Shown: one piece after another, positions 33,250 to 41,836 of the stretch
Position numbering within the stretch: the first letter of the stretch is position 1
How the letters are laid out: each line of letters starts with the position of its first letter
Assembly (NCBI RefSeq): GCF_039523795.1
Contig: NZ_BAAAFZ010000008.1
Coordinates: 124,001-188,000, forward strand
Length of the DNA: 64,000 bases
Source: Craurococcus roseus
Lineage (GTDB): Bacteria; Pseudomonadota; Alphaproteobacteria; Acetobacterales; Acetobacteraceae
Direction of reading: 5' to 3'
Made by a program: the position numbers and the translations under genes
Notes under the pieces: model-generated
The model's input: the letters and a program-made list of their open reading frames with translations, nothing else
Told to the model about the DNA's origin: nothing
Database searches by the model: none

Positions 33250-34730
33250 GCACCACAGACCTGCAAGCGGTGGCCGACGCCTTCCGCGCCACCATGCCCA
33301 CCGATTCCGAGGTGACGTACTTCCGCATCGACGGGCTCGACCGCATCGGCATCCCGGTGGTGCAAGCCAACCTCATCCTCCCCGGCGAGCCCGCCACTAC
33401 CGGCTACGGCTACGGCTTCACCGACGTCGAGGCCCGGGTCGGCGCGCTGGGCGAGCTGTGCGAGGAGGTCCACGTCGGCAAGTGGCTCGCGCAGGCGCCG
33501 CGCGTGGTCGCCAGCCACGCCGAACTCGTCCGCACCCGCGGCGAGCGTGCGGCGGTGGACCCGCTGACCCTCTGCCTCTCCGCCGGCAGCCCGTACACGC
33601 CGGACATGCCGCTATCCTGGGTGGAGGCCCGGCGCTGGCCATCCGGCGAGGCGGTGCTGGTGCCGCGCGAGTGGGTCGCCGCCTACCCCTACCAGCTCCG
33701 CGGCGAGCAGGCGAAGCTCATCATGCCGATCACCAACGGACTCGGCGCCGGCTTCGACCTGCCGCACGCCATCGCGCACGGCCTGATGGAGCTGCTGCAG
33801 CGCGACGGCAACGTCGTCACCTACCGCGCGCTCGACCAGGGCGTGGCGATCGACCTAGACACCGAGCCGGAGCCCGCCGTCGCCGGGCTGCTCGACAGGC
33901 TCCGGTCCTTGGGCATCGAGGTGAAGGTCAAGCTGGCCTGCACCGATTTCGGCCTGACGAACCTCTACGTCGTGGGCGACGACACCGGCAACCCGCACGC
34001 GCCCATCCAGATCACCTCCTGCGGCGAAGCGTCGCACCCCGACCGCGCCCGCGCGCTGCGCAAGGCCCTGCTGGAGTTCTGCGGCTCGCGCTCCCGCAAG
34101 GCCGCGACGCACGGCCCGATCGACGAGGTGCGCAAGGTCATGGCGCCCGAGTACGTGGACAAGCAGATCTCCGTCGCCGTCATCGAGGAAGAGGAGAACC
34201 GCGCCCTCGAAGCGATGGCCGAGTGGGTCGCGCAGGACGCCGACGAACTGCGCCGCCGCTTGGCCCCGACGGTGTTCTCCGAGCAGCGTCGGGTGCCCTT
34301 CTCCAGCCTGCCGGACACCGGGCCGGGGCCGGTCGCCGACTCGGGAGCCCGCCTGAAGCTGCTCACGGACCGCCTCGCCGCCGAAGGCCTAGAAGTCATC
34401 TGGGTGGACGTCTCGCCACCGGACTCGCCGGTCAAGGTGGTGAAGACGATCGTGCCCGGCCTCGAAGCCGAGACCATGAGCTACCACCGCATCGGCTGGC
34501 GCGGCGTGCGCCGCCTGCGCGAGCGCAACGACCCGCTGCTCCTCGACGGCCCGCACGAGGGCGCCAAGCGCGTGCCCTTGCGCCCGGAGGACGAGGCGAA
34601 GTGCGGCGGCCCGGCCTGGCTCGACGTGGCCGCCGTGGACCGCATGGTCGGCCACGTCTACCCGCTGTACCGCGAGAGCGGCCCCTTCTCCGCCCAGCTC
34701 CTGCTGGCGCAGCGGCGCGGGGCCGCCTGA
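33246..34730 (+). CDS. YcaO-family ATP-dependent cyclodehydratase/thioamidase-like enzyme
   Basis: 494 residues from a TTG that overlaps the MBL stop as TTGA. The three YcaO ATP-binding segments are visible: ARVGALGELCEEVH with glutamates 70, 73 and 74; TNGLGAGFDLPHAIAHGLMELLQRD with E182; and GEASHPDRARALRKALLEF with E277 then R282. YcaO enzymes activate an amide with ATP and make azolines, thioamides or amidines. No precursor-peptide gene, TfuA or E1-like partner is adjacent, so a small molecule rather than a peptide may be the substrate. The C-terminal 170 residues are an added domain that ends near residue 490. Confidence 0.8.
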   Translation: MSTTDLQAVADAFRATMPTDSEVTYFRIDGLDRIGIPVVQANLILPGEPATTGYGYGFTDVEARVGALGELCEEVHVGKWLAQAPRVVASHAELVRTRGERAAVDPLTLCLSAGSPYTPDMPLSWVEARRWPSGEAVLVPREWVAAYPYQLRGEQAKLIMPITNGLGAGFDLPHAIAHGLMELLQRDGNVVTYRALDQGVAIDLDTEPEPAVAGLLDRLRSLGIEVKVKLACTDFGLTNLYVVGDDTGNPHAPIQITSCGEASHPDRARALRKALLEFCGSRSRKAATHGPIDEVRKVMAPEYVDKQISVAVIEEEENRALEAMAEWVAQDADELRRRLAPTVFSEQRRVPFSSLPDTGPGPVADSGARLKLLTDRLAAEGLEVIWVDVSPPDSPVKVVKTIVPGLEAETMSYHRIGWRGVRRLRERNDPLLLDGPHEGAKRVPLRPEDEAKCGGPAWLDVAAVDRMVGHVYPLYRESGPFSAQLLLAQRRGAA

Positions 34731-34732
34731 CC

Positions 34733-35563
34733 GTGGCGCTGCGCTACGCCTACAACACCAACGGCGCGGCGAACCACCGCCTGGGCGACGCCATCGCCCT
34801 GATCGCGGACGCGGGCTACGACGGCGTCGCCGTCACGCTCGACCACCACCACCTCGGCCCGATGGAAGAAGGCTGGGAGCGGCGCACGGAGGCGCTGGCC
34901 TGCGACCTTTCGGCCCGTCGCCTCGGTTCGGTCATCGAGACCGGCGCGCGCTTCCTGCTCGACCCGCGCCAGAAGCACGAGCCGACCCTGCTGACCGCGA
35001 GCCCCGAAGGCCGCGCGCGGCGCGTCGCCTTCCTCCAGCGCGCCGTGGACATCGGCGCCATGCTCGGCGCGGAGGCCGTCTCCTTCTGGGCCGGCGTGCC
35101 GAAGCCCGGCGTGGACCGCGGCATCGCCGCGGCGTGGCTCCGCGAGGGCGTCGCGCGGGTGCTCGAACACGCCGAGCGGCGCGGGGTCGCGGCGGCCTTG
35201 GAGCCGGAGCCGGGCATGCTGGTGGAAACGCTGGACGACTGGATCGACCTGTCGCGCGACCTGCCGACTCTGACCCTGGCGCTCGACCTCGGCCACTGCC
35301 TCGTCACCGGCGAGCGCGAGCCGCCCGCCGCGGTCCGCGAGTTCAAGGCGAGCCTCGGCACCGTCGCCATCGAGGACATGCGCCGCGGCGACCACACGCA
35401 CCTGCCCTTCGGCGAAGGCGACATGGACATCCCCGCCTGCCTGGACGCGCTGGAAGCCGTGGGCTTCCCCGGCCTGGTCTGCGTCGAGCTGTCCCGCGAG
35501 AGCCACCGCGCCGACACGATGGTGCCGCGCTCCCTCGCCTGGCTACGGGAGTGCCGCGCGTGA
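34733..35563 (+). CDS. Sugar-phosphate isomerase/epimerase-like TIM barrel
   Basis: 276 residues from a GTG two bases after the YcaO stop. YAYNTNGAANHRLGDAIALI starts the barrel. Metal-site strands include ALEPEPGMLVET (glutamate), LALDLGHCLVTGE (aspartate, histidine), VAIEDMRRGDHTHLPFGEGD and VCVELSRESH (glutamate). This is the AP-endonuclease-2 superfamily, which includes inosose dehydratase IolE and tagatose or fructose epimerases. In an inositol operon an inosose dehydratase or epimerase role is attractive but unproven. The next gene overlaps its stop. Confidence 0.8.
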   Translation: MALRYAYNTNGAANHRLGDAIALIADAGYDGVAVTLDHHHLGPMEEGWERRTEALACDLSARRLGSVIETGARFLLDPRQKHEPTLLTASPEGRARRVAFLQRAVDIGAMLGAEAVSFWAGVPKPGVDRGIAAAWLREGVARVLEHAERRGVAAALEPEPGMLVETLDDWIDLSRDLPTLTLALDLGHCLVTGEREPPAAVREFKASLGTVAIEDMRRGDHTHLPFGEGDMDIPACLDALEAVGFPGLVCVELSRESHRADTMVPRSLAWLRECRA

Positions 35564-36801
35564 GGGTCCTGTTCTGCTCCCGCCGCTTCTTCCCCGCCAT
35601 CAGCGGGATGAGCGTCTACGCCCAAAACCTCCTGCGCCACTTGGTCGCCGCCGGCCACGACGTCACCATGGTCAGCCAGTACCGTGGCGACAAAGCCGGC
35701 ACGCGCGTCTACGGCGGCGGCCCGCCCCCGCCCGTGCCCGGCGTCAAGGTGATCGGCCGCCGCTCGCTCGGCGAGGAGCGCTTCGCGGAGGCCGGCGGCG
35801 CCGACTTCGAGCGCGACGTGGACGACATGCTCTCCGCGATCCTCGCCGAGCACCGCGAGGAGCCCTTCGACGTCCTCCACGCCCAGTACGGCTACCCGAA
35901 CGGCTGGGCCGTGCTGCTGGCCGCGCGCGAGCTCGGCATCCCCGCCTTGGTCTCCATCCAGGGCGGCGACGGCCACTGGGTCGGGAGCTGCTGCGCCACC
36001 CACCGCGAGGCGATGCTGCGCGTCCTGAACCACGCGGACGCCCTGCTGATCGGCTGCGAGAGCTTCGCGGGGGAAGTGGTGGAGCGCCTGGGCGTGGCGC
36101 GCGAACGCTTCACCATCGTCCCCGGCGCGGTGGAGGTGGAGCGCTTCCGGCCCGCCCCCGGCTGGAAACCCGGCGCCGCCGCCGACCCGGTGCGGCTGCT
36201 CTACCACGGCCGCGTGGACCGCCGGAAAGGCGCGCTCGACTTTCTCGAAGCCCTGGCGCTGATCCGCGCCGAAGGCGTACGCTTCGACGCCACGGTCTCC
36301 GGCATTGGCCCGGACTACGACGCGAGCCGCGAAGCCGCCGACCGCCTCGACCTGCCCGTCCGCTTCACCGGCTACGCCGACTACGACGCCGCCCCCGCCG
36401 TCTACCACGGCGGCGACGTGTTCGTGTCGCCCACCTACGCCGAGGGCTTCTCCAACACCATACTGGAAGCGATGGCGAGCGGCCTCCCCGTCGTCTCCTG
36501 CCGCGCGGTGGGCGTGATGGACTGCCTGCGCGACGGCGAGAACGGCCTCATGGTGGAGCCGGGCGACGTGCCCGCCCTCGCCGCCGCCCTCCGCCGCGTC
36601 TGCGCCGACGCCGCCCTGCGCCGCCGCTTGGCGGAATCCGCGCTGGAGGAGTGCCGCCGCGTCTACTCCTGGGAAGCCGTCGCGGACCGGATCATGGGCG
36701 TCTACGCCTCCCTCCGCGGCGCGCGGCCCGACACCGGCTTCGACCCCGTGCTGCCCGTCGACTCCTCCTGCCGCTTCCGCGCCGCGCCGCACCTGCTCTA
36801 G
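35560..36801 (+). CDS. GT4-family glycosyltransferase
   Basis: 413 residues from a GTG overlapping the previous stop. N-terminal VLFCSRRFFPAISGMSVYAQN has the glycine-rich acceptor loop, HAQYGYPNGWAVLLAA follows, and the C-terminal donor domain has LLYHGRVDRRKGALDFLEAL and FVSPTYAEGFSNTILEAMA with the EX7E pair. GT4 enzymes are retaining transferases; MshA of mycothiol synthesis, which joins GlcNAc to inositol phosphate, belongs here. Substrates cannot be read from the sequence. With ino1 and a PIG-L deacetylase in the same operon, sugar transfer to an inositol derivative is the natural hypothesis. Confidence 0.85.
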   Translation: MRVLFCSRRFFPAISGMSVYAQNLLRHLVAAGHDVTMVSQYRGDKAGTRVYGGGPPPPVPGVKVIGRRSLGEERFAEAGGADFERDVDDMLSAILAEHREEPFDVLHAQYGYPNGWAVLLAARELGIPALVSIQGGDGHWVGSCCATHREAMLRVLNHADALLIGCESFAGEVVERLGVARERFTIVPGAVEVERFRPAPGWKPGAAADPVRLLYHGRVDRRKGALDFLEALALIRAEGVRFDATVSGIGPDYDASREAADRLDLPVRFTGYADYDAAPAVYHGGDVFVSPTYAEGFSNTILEAMASGLPVVSCRAVGVMDCLRDGENGLMVEPGDVPALAAALRRVCADAALRRRLAESALEECRRVYSWEAVADRIMGVYASLRGARPDTGFDPVLPVDSSCRFRAAPHLL

Positions 36802-36807
36802 AGCGCC

Positions 36808-37545
36808 ATGCCCCTCGCCCTCGCCCTCTCGCCGCACCTCGACGACGCCGCCTTCTCCTGCGGCGGCACCCTCGCCGCGTTCGCGTCCGAGGGGTGGGAG
36901 GTCGCGGTCGCCACCCTGTTCACCGCCTCTGTGGAAGCGCCCACCGGCTTCGCCCTCGCCTGCCAGACCGACAAGGGCCTGCCCCCAGACGCCGACTACA
37001 TGGCCATCCGCCGCGCCGAGGACGCCGAAGCCTGCCGCCGCCTCCGCGCCGAGCCGGTGTGGCTCCCCTTCCGCGAAGCGCCGCACCGCGGCTACGGCTC
37101 CGCCGCGGCGCTGTTCGGCCCGCTGCGCTCGGACGACGCCGCGCACCTCGACCTCGCGCAGGCATTGGAGCCGCTGCTGGTCGAGCGCCGCCCCGACCTG
37201 CTGCTCGCGCCGCAAGCCATCGGTGGCCACGTGGACCACGTGCAAACGGTTCGCGCCCTGCACCTGCTACGGCCGTCCGGCCCGGTGCTATGGTGGCAGG
37301 ATTTCCCCTACCTCGCCAAGCGGCAGACGCACCCGGCCCGTCCCTTCGAGGGCGCCATGTCGGCGCTCCCGGAAGAAGCGCGGCCGATCGAGGCCGAGCG
37401 CAAGCGCCACGCCTGCGCCGCCTACGCGACGCAGCTCGGCTTCCAATTCGGCGGCCCGGGCGGCTTGGCGCGCGCGCTGGACGAAGCGGGGCGGCGCGAG
37501 TTCTTCCGCCGCGCCGGCGCGGGGCTGGCGGCCGCCGCCGCATGA
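36808..37545 (+). CDS. PIG-L/LmbE-family deacetylase
   Basis: 245 residues. SPHLDDAAFSCGG carries the zinc ligands (H10, D13) in the HxDDA form typical of one PIG-L branch, and GGHVDHVQTVRAL supplies the third histidine pair. The family removes the N-acetyl group from GlcNAc in mycothiol (MshB), bacillithiol (BshB) and GPI-anchor synthesis. It follows the glycosyltransferase by six bases and overlaps the next gene by ATGA. A deacetylase right after a glycosyltransferase suggests a GlcNAc-like unit is attached and then freed to an amine. Confidence 0.85.
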   Translation: MPLALALSPHLDDAAFSCGGTLAAFASEGWEVAVATLFTASVEAPTGFALACQTDKGLPPDADYMAIRRAEDAEACRRLRAEPVWLPFREAPHRGYGSAAALFGPLRSDDAAHLDLAQALEPLLVERRPDLLLAPQAIGGHVDHVQTVRALHLLRPSGPVLWWQDFPYLAKRQTHPARPFEGAMSALPEEARPIEAERKRHACAAYATQLGFQFGGPGGLARALDEAGRREFFRRAGAGLAAAAA

Positions 37546-38177
37546 CGACCGCCACGATCCTCGCCACCCCCGCCGCGGTGGAAGCCCGCCGCACGGCCCT
37601 CCTCGCCGAGCCGCGCATGCGACCGCTCGCCGCCTTCGCCGCCTCGCTCCGCGAGTCCACCGGATGCGAGGTGCCGGACGCCGACCCGGCCGACGGCGGC
37701 GCCGCGGCGCGCTGCCTGCTGCTGCTGGAGACGCCCGGCCCGTCGATCGGGCGCACCGGCTTCGTCTCCTGCGACAACCCGACGCCGACCGGCGCCAACC
37801 TCCGCCGCTTCCTCCGCGACGCCGGCCTGCCGCGCGAGGCGCTGCTGGTCTGGAATGCCATCCCCTTAGTGATCCACGCGCCCGGCGCCAAAAACCGCGC
37901 GCCGCGCGCCATGGAGGTCCGGGCCGGCTTGGCGCTGCTGCCCGGCCTGCTGGCGTTGCTGCCCGACCTGCGCGTGTGCGTCCTCGCCGGCCGGGCCGCC
38001 GCCGCCGCGGCGCCGGTGCTGCACGCCGCGCGCCCGGAGCTGCCCCTGCTCGAGATGCCGCACCCCAGCCCTACCTACGTCTGCACCAGCCCCGAGGTGC
38101 CCCGCCGCATCGTCGCGGCGCTGCGGGCCGCCGCCGCCTTCGCCACCGGCGCAGGCCGCGCGGGGATCGCGGCGTGA
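37542..38177 (+). CDS. Uracil-DNA-glycosylase-fold protein
   Basis: 211 residues. LLLLETPGPSIGRTGFVSCDNP, then LLVWNAIPLVIH and EMPHPSPTYV correspond in order to the catalytic-water loop, the substrate strand and the HPSP loop of uracil-DNA glycosylases. The aspartate or asparagine of the first motif (GQDP in active enzymes) is replaced by TPGP, so normal base excision is doubtful. Its place in a biosynthetic operon, with overlaps at both ends, suggests another role. Function unknown. Confidence 0.6.
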   Translation: MTTATILATPAAVEARRTALLAEPRMRPLAAFAASLRESTGCEVPDADPADGGAAARCLLLLETPGPSIGRTGFVSCDNPTPTGANLRRFLRDAGLPREALLVWNAIPLVIHAPGAKNRAPRAMEVRAGLALLPGLLALLPDLRVCVLAGRAAAAAAPVLHAARPELPLLEMPHPSPTYVCTSPEVPRRIVAALRAAAAFATGAGRAGIAA

Positions 38178-39184
38178 CGGCCCGCGTGCTCGTCACCGGC
38201 GGCGCCGGCTACATCGGCAGCCACGCCGTGCTCGCCCTGCTCGACGCCGGGATCGCGCCCGTGGTGCTGGACGACCTTTCCACCGGCCTGCGCGAGGCCG
38301 TGCCGCCCGGCGTGCCCTTCGTGCAGGGTTCCACCGGCGACGCCGCGCTGCTGGCCGGCCTGTTCCGCCGCCACCGCGTCTCGGCGGTGCTGCACTTCGC
38401 CGCGTCGCTGGTGGTGCCCGAGAGCGTCGCCCGCCCGCTCGACTACTGGCGGAACAACGTCGCCAACACCTTGGTCCTCGCCCAAGCCTGCGTCGAGGCC
38501 GGCGTCCGGCGCTTGGTCTTCTCCTCCACCGCCGCCGTCTACGGCTCGCCCCCTTCGCCCCTGGTGGACGAGGACGCGCCCTGCGCCCCTATCAACCCCT
38601 ACGGCGCGAGCAAGCTGGCCGCCGAGCGCGCGCTGGCCGACGCCGCCGCCGCACACGGCCTTTCGGTAGTGGCGCTGCGCTACTTCAACGTCGCCGGCGC
38701 CGACCCGGCCGGCCGCGCCGGCCAGCGCCGCCCCGGCGCCACCCACCTCATCAAGGTCGCCTGCGAGGCCGCGCTCGGGAAGCGCCCCGCCGTGGAGGTG
38801 TTCGGCACCGACTATCCAACGCCCGATGGCACCGGCGTCCGCGACTACATCCACGTCACCGACCTCGCGCGCGCCCACGTCGAAGCGCTGCGCCACCTGA
38901 TGATGGGCGGCGGCCCCCTCACCCTGAATTGCGGCTACGGGCGCGGCCATTCGGTGCTGGAGGTGCTGCGCGCCGTGGAGCGCGCCTCGGGCCGCCCGGT
39001 GCCGGCGCACTTCGCCCCCCGCCGCCCCGGCGACCCGCCGGCGCTCATCGCCCGCGCCGACCGCGCGCGCGAGGCGCTCGGTTGGCGCCCCGCCTTCGAC
39101 GACCTCGACCGCATCGTCGCCTCCGCCCTGACATGGGAAGGGCGGGAAGCAGCCACACAACAAAGGCAATTGCTGCAAGCCTGA
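38174..39184 (+). CDS. galE: UDP-glucose 4-epimerase
   Basis: 336 residues from a GTG overlapping the previous stop. VTGGAGYIGSHAVLALLDAG is the NAD loop; VFSSTAAVYG, NPYGASKLAAER (YxxxK), LRYFNVAGADPAG and GTGVRDYIHVTDLA are GalE hallmarks. It interconverts UDP-glucose with UDP-galactose or the N-acetyl forms. In this operon it may supply the donor for the GT4 enzyme or for the OpgH-like transferase. Family identity is certain; the exact nucleotide sugar is not. Confidence 0.9.
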   Translation: MTARVLVTGGAGYIGSHAVLALLDAGIAPVVLDDLSTGLREAVPPGVPFVQGSTGDAALLAGLFRRHRVSAVLHFAASLVVPESVARPLDYWRNNVANTLVLAQACVEAGVRRLVFSSTAAVYGSPPSPLVDEDAPCAPINPYGASKLAAERALADAAAAHGLSVVALRYFNVAGADPAGRAGQRRPGATHLIKVACEAALGKRPAVEVFGTDYPTPDGTGVRDYIHVTDLARAHVEALRHLMMGGGPLTLNCGYGRGHSVLEVLRAVERASGRPVPAHFAPRRPGDPPALIARADRAREALGWRPAFDDLDRIVASALTWEGREAATQQRQLLQA

Positions 39185-39204
39185 TACCTAGGGGAACAGC
39201 CGGC

Positions 39205-40896
39205 GTGCGACGGACTTTGGTGTTTTCGGGCCTCGTGGCGTTTGTGACGCTCGGGCTCCTCGGCCTCGCTTGGGCGGTGCTCTCCGCCGGGGGCTGGTCG
39301 GTGTGGGAAGTCTTGATCTTCGCCTGCTTCGCCGCCAACGCGCCCTGGTTCGGCCTCGGCGCCGCCACCGCGCTGGCCGGCTTGGCGATCCGCCTCTTCG
39401 CCGCCGACCCTTCGGCCGCCGTCGTGCCGGGGATGCGCAAGACCGGCGCCGGCGGCGCCGCCTCGCCCGTGTCGTCGCGCACGGCGGTCGCGGTGTGCGT
39501 CCGCAACGAGGACATGGACGCCGTGGCCCCGCCGCTCGACGGGCTGCTGCGCGACCTCGCGGCGGCGGGCCACGCCGACCACTTCGCGGTAGCCATCCTG
39601 TCCGACACCCCGGCCGGCCCGGCGGCCGAAGCGGAGGAAGCGGCCGTGGCCGCCCTCGCCGCGCGCCACCCGGAGGGCGCGGTGCGCTACCGGCGCCGCG
39701 CGGAGAACACCGGCTGGAAGGCCGGCAACGTGATGGACTTCCTCGACCACCACGCCGAGGGCTTCGACTTCTTCCTGCTGCTCGACGCCGACTCCCGCAT
39801 GACCGCCGAAGCGGTGCTGCGCCTAGTGCAGATCATGGAAGCCGAACCGGGCTGCGCCCTGGTGCAGCCTACCATCGCCGGCGTCGCGCCCGAGTCGGAG
39901 TTCCAGGACCTGTTCGGCTTCGGCCACCGCCACGGCGCCCGCGTCTGGGCCACCGGCCAAGCCTGGTGGCAGGACACCCAGGGCCCCTTCTGGGGCCACA
40001 ACGCCCTGATCCGCATCGCGCCCTTCCGCGAGCACTGCCGCCTGCCCACGCTCCCGGACGGCTCCGCCATACTGTCGCACGACCACGTCGAGGCGGCGCG
40101 CCTGCACGCCGCCGGCTGGGCGGTGCGGGTGGTGCCGGAGGACGGCGGCTCGTCGGACGAGCACCCGCCGCACCTGATCGCCTTTCTCGACCGCGACCTC
40201 CGCTGGGCCGCCGGCAACTGGCAGTACCGCCTCCTGCTGCGGGAGCGGGACCTCGGCCGCATGGGCCGGCTCCAGATGCTCCAGGCGCTTTTGCACTACG
40301 CCCTCGCGCCGCTCTGGCTGGCCTTGCTCCCGCTAGCCGCCATCAACGCCGCCACCGGCGGGGCGGAGGGCACGCCGCGCGGCCTCCTCGTCGCGCTGCT
40401 CGCGGCCGGTTACGTTTCGCTGCACCTGCCCAAGCTCGCCGGCTACGCCGAGGCGCTGCTGCGGCCGGAGACGGCCGGCGGGGTGCCGCCGGGCGGGCGG
40501 ATCGCGCTGCTCCGCCGGATGGACCGCGAAATGGCCTTCACCCTCCTGTTCGAACCCATCGCCGCGGTGGACAAGACCGTCATCATGCTGAACCTCGCCA
40601 CCGGCCGCGCCATCGGTTGGGCGGCACAGGAGCGGCGGCCGCGGCTGGTCGGCGTCCCGGAAGCCGTCCGGCGCTTCTGGCCGCACACCCTGGCGGGCGC
40701 CGCCCTGCTGGCGCTCGGCTTCTGGGGCTCGGCCTTCGCCGGCTGGCTGCTGCTGCCGGCGGTGCTCGGCCTGCTGCTCGCCGTGCCCTTCTGCGCGCTC
40801 ACCTCGAGGCCGCACCGGGAGGCCACACCGGCGCCGGAGATGGCCTTCGGCGGCGAGCACGCGCTTGTCAGTCGAACGAAGCGTTTGGTATCTTGA
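39205..40896 (+). CDS. OpgH/MdoH-like membrane glucosyltransferase (GT2)
   Basis: 563 residues from a GTG at 39205 with AGGGG upstream. Two helices start the protein, the GT2 domain has VAVCVRNEDMD, LLLDADSRM (DxD), FWGHNALIRI and RDLRWAAGNWQYR (the QxxRW-like site), and several helices follow (LLHYALAPLWLALLPL, LLALGFWGSAFAGWLLL). This matches the inner-membrane transferase of osmoregulated periplasmic glucans, which polymerises glucose from UDP-glucose. The usual partner opgG is absent. As the last gene of the operon, 20 bases after galE, it may extend or export the operon's glycan. Confidence 0.85.
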   Translation: MRRTLVFSGLVAFVTLGLLGLAWAVLSAGGWSVWEVLIFACFAANAPWFGLGAATALAGLAIRLFAADPSAAVVPGMRKTGAGGAASPVSSRTAVAVCVRNEDMDAVAPPLDGLLRDLAAAGHADHFAVAILSDTPAGPAAEAEEAAVAALAARHPEGAVRYRRRAENTGWKAGNVMDFLDHHAEGFDFFLLLDADSRMTAEAVLRLVQIMEAEPGCALVQPTIAGVAPESEFQDLFGFGHRHGARVWATGQAWWQDTQGPFWGHNALIRIAPFREHCRLPTLPDGSAILSHDHVEAARLHAAGWAVRVVPEDGGSSDEHPPHLIAFLDRDLRWAAGNWQYRLLLRERDLGRMGRLQMLQALLHYALAPLWLALLPLAAINAATGGAEGTPRGLLVALLAAGYVSLHLPKLAGYAEALLRPETAGGVPPGGRIALLRRMDREMAFTLLFEPIAAVDKTVIMLNLATGRAIGWAAQERRPRLVGVPEAVRRFWPHTLAGAALLALGFWGSAFAGWLLLPAVLGLLLAVPFCALTSRPHREATPAPEMAFGGEHALVSRTKRLVS

Positions 40897-40971
40897 ACAT
40901 AAGGAATTCACACGGGTAGCGCCCGGCCGTCCCCGCGGCCGGTCCCGCGCCGCCAGGGATCAAGGTCGAAC

Positions 40972-41262
40972 ATGTCCACCGCCATCGAGACGACGCCGGA
41001 CGCGCTTTCGCCCGAGGAGCTGGAGGTGGCGGGCCTCATCGTCTCCGCCCTGTCGCTCGAAACCGGCCCCGAGGACATCGCGCCGGAAGAGCCGCTCTTC
41101 GGCGCCGGCCTCGGCCTGGACTCCATCGACGCCCTGGAACTCGCCCTGGCCATCTCGAAGAGGTACGGCGTGCAGCTCCGCTCGGACGACGAGCGCAACC
41201 ACCGCATCTTCTCCTCCCTGCGCACCCTCGCCGCGCACATCGAGAAAAACCGGGCCCGGTGA
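40972..41262 (+). CDS. Acyl carrier protein (aryl-polyene-type cluster)
   Basis: 96 residues. The phosphopantetheine serine is in GLGLDSIDALELALAI; helices before and after match a standard ACP (EELEVAGLIVSALSL). It opens the second biosynthetic cluster and is followed five bases later by the membrane protein gene. Characterised aryl polyene clusters usually carry two ACPs; only this one is present here. It would shuttle the growing chain between the ketosynthase, reductase and dehydratases encoded downstream. Confidence 0.85.
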   Translation: MSTAIETTPDALSPEELEVAGLIVSALSLETGPEDIAPEEPLFGAGLGLDSIDALELALAISKRYGVQLRSDDERNHRIFSSLRTLAAHIEKNRAR

Positions 41263-41266
41263 GCCC

Positions 41267-41836
41267 ATGGCGCCCCCGCGCCGCCCACAAAATGAGGGGT
41301 GTCCGGCGCCCGGCGACGGCGCGCCGACTTGGCGCGCGCGCGTCCGCTGCGCGTGGCGGGCCAACCGCGCCCGGCTGACGGCGTCGGCGCTGGTGGTCCT
41401 CGCCTGCGCGGTCCTGTTGCCCCGGGAGCGCGAAGCCTTCCAGGCCGCACTCGCGGCCACCGCCAACCTGTTCGCGTCCTGGCAGTTCGCCGCCACCCTG
41501 CTGCCGGGGGGCGAACCCCTCATCAGCCGTTACACCCGGTTCGATTACGGCCACTTGCCGCCGGATCTCGGCGCCTACACCCGCGCCCTCACCGTCCTCT
41601 GGGCGGCGCTCCTGGCCGGCTTCGCCGCGGCCCAAGGGGCGGTGCTCGCCGGCGCGCATTTGTCCGCTTCCGCCATCTTGGCGGCGGAGATCCTGGCCTG
41701 CGGCGCCGTGTTCCTCGGGGAGCATTTCGTCCGAAACGCGCGCTTCCCGCACCACCGCCCGATCTCCCTCCGGCGCACGGTCCGCGCCGTGCGCCTCGCC
41801 CACAACCCGGCGGCCCGCGATGGCGCCCCCGGCTGA
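41267..41836 (+). CDS. COG4648-like membrane protein of aryl-polyene clusters
   Basis: 189 residues with about four hydrophobic helices (LTASALVVLACAVLLP, FAATLLPGGEPLISRYTRF, VLWAALLAGFAAAQGAVLAG, AAEILACGAVFLGEHFVRN). EPLISRYTRFDYGHLP and FLGEHFVRNARFPHHRP are characteristic of the predicted membrane protein that recurs in aryl polyene clusters. Biochemical role unknown. It overlaps the next start by 17 bp, so the genes are co-translated. The N-terminal 30 residues are basic and cytoplasmic. Confidence 0.75.
   Translation: MAPPRRPQNEGCPAPGDGAPTWRARVRCAWRANRARLTASALVVLACAVLLPREREAFQAALAATANLFASWQFAATLLPGGEPLISRYTRFDYGHLPPDLGAYTRALTVLWAALLAGFAAAQGAVLAGAHLSASAILAAEILACGAVFLGEHFVRNARFPHHRPISLRRTVRAVRLAHNPAARDGAPG

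Noticed and set aside
28172..38177. A complete mycothiol pathway
   Set aside because: Ino1, a GT4 and a PIG-L deacetylase are present, but no MshC-like cysteine ligase or MshD-like acetyltransferase is in the operon or elsewhere in the window.
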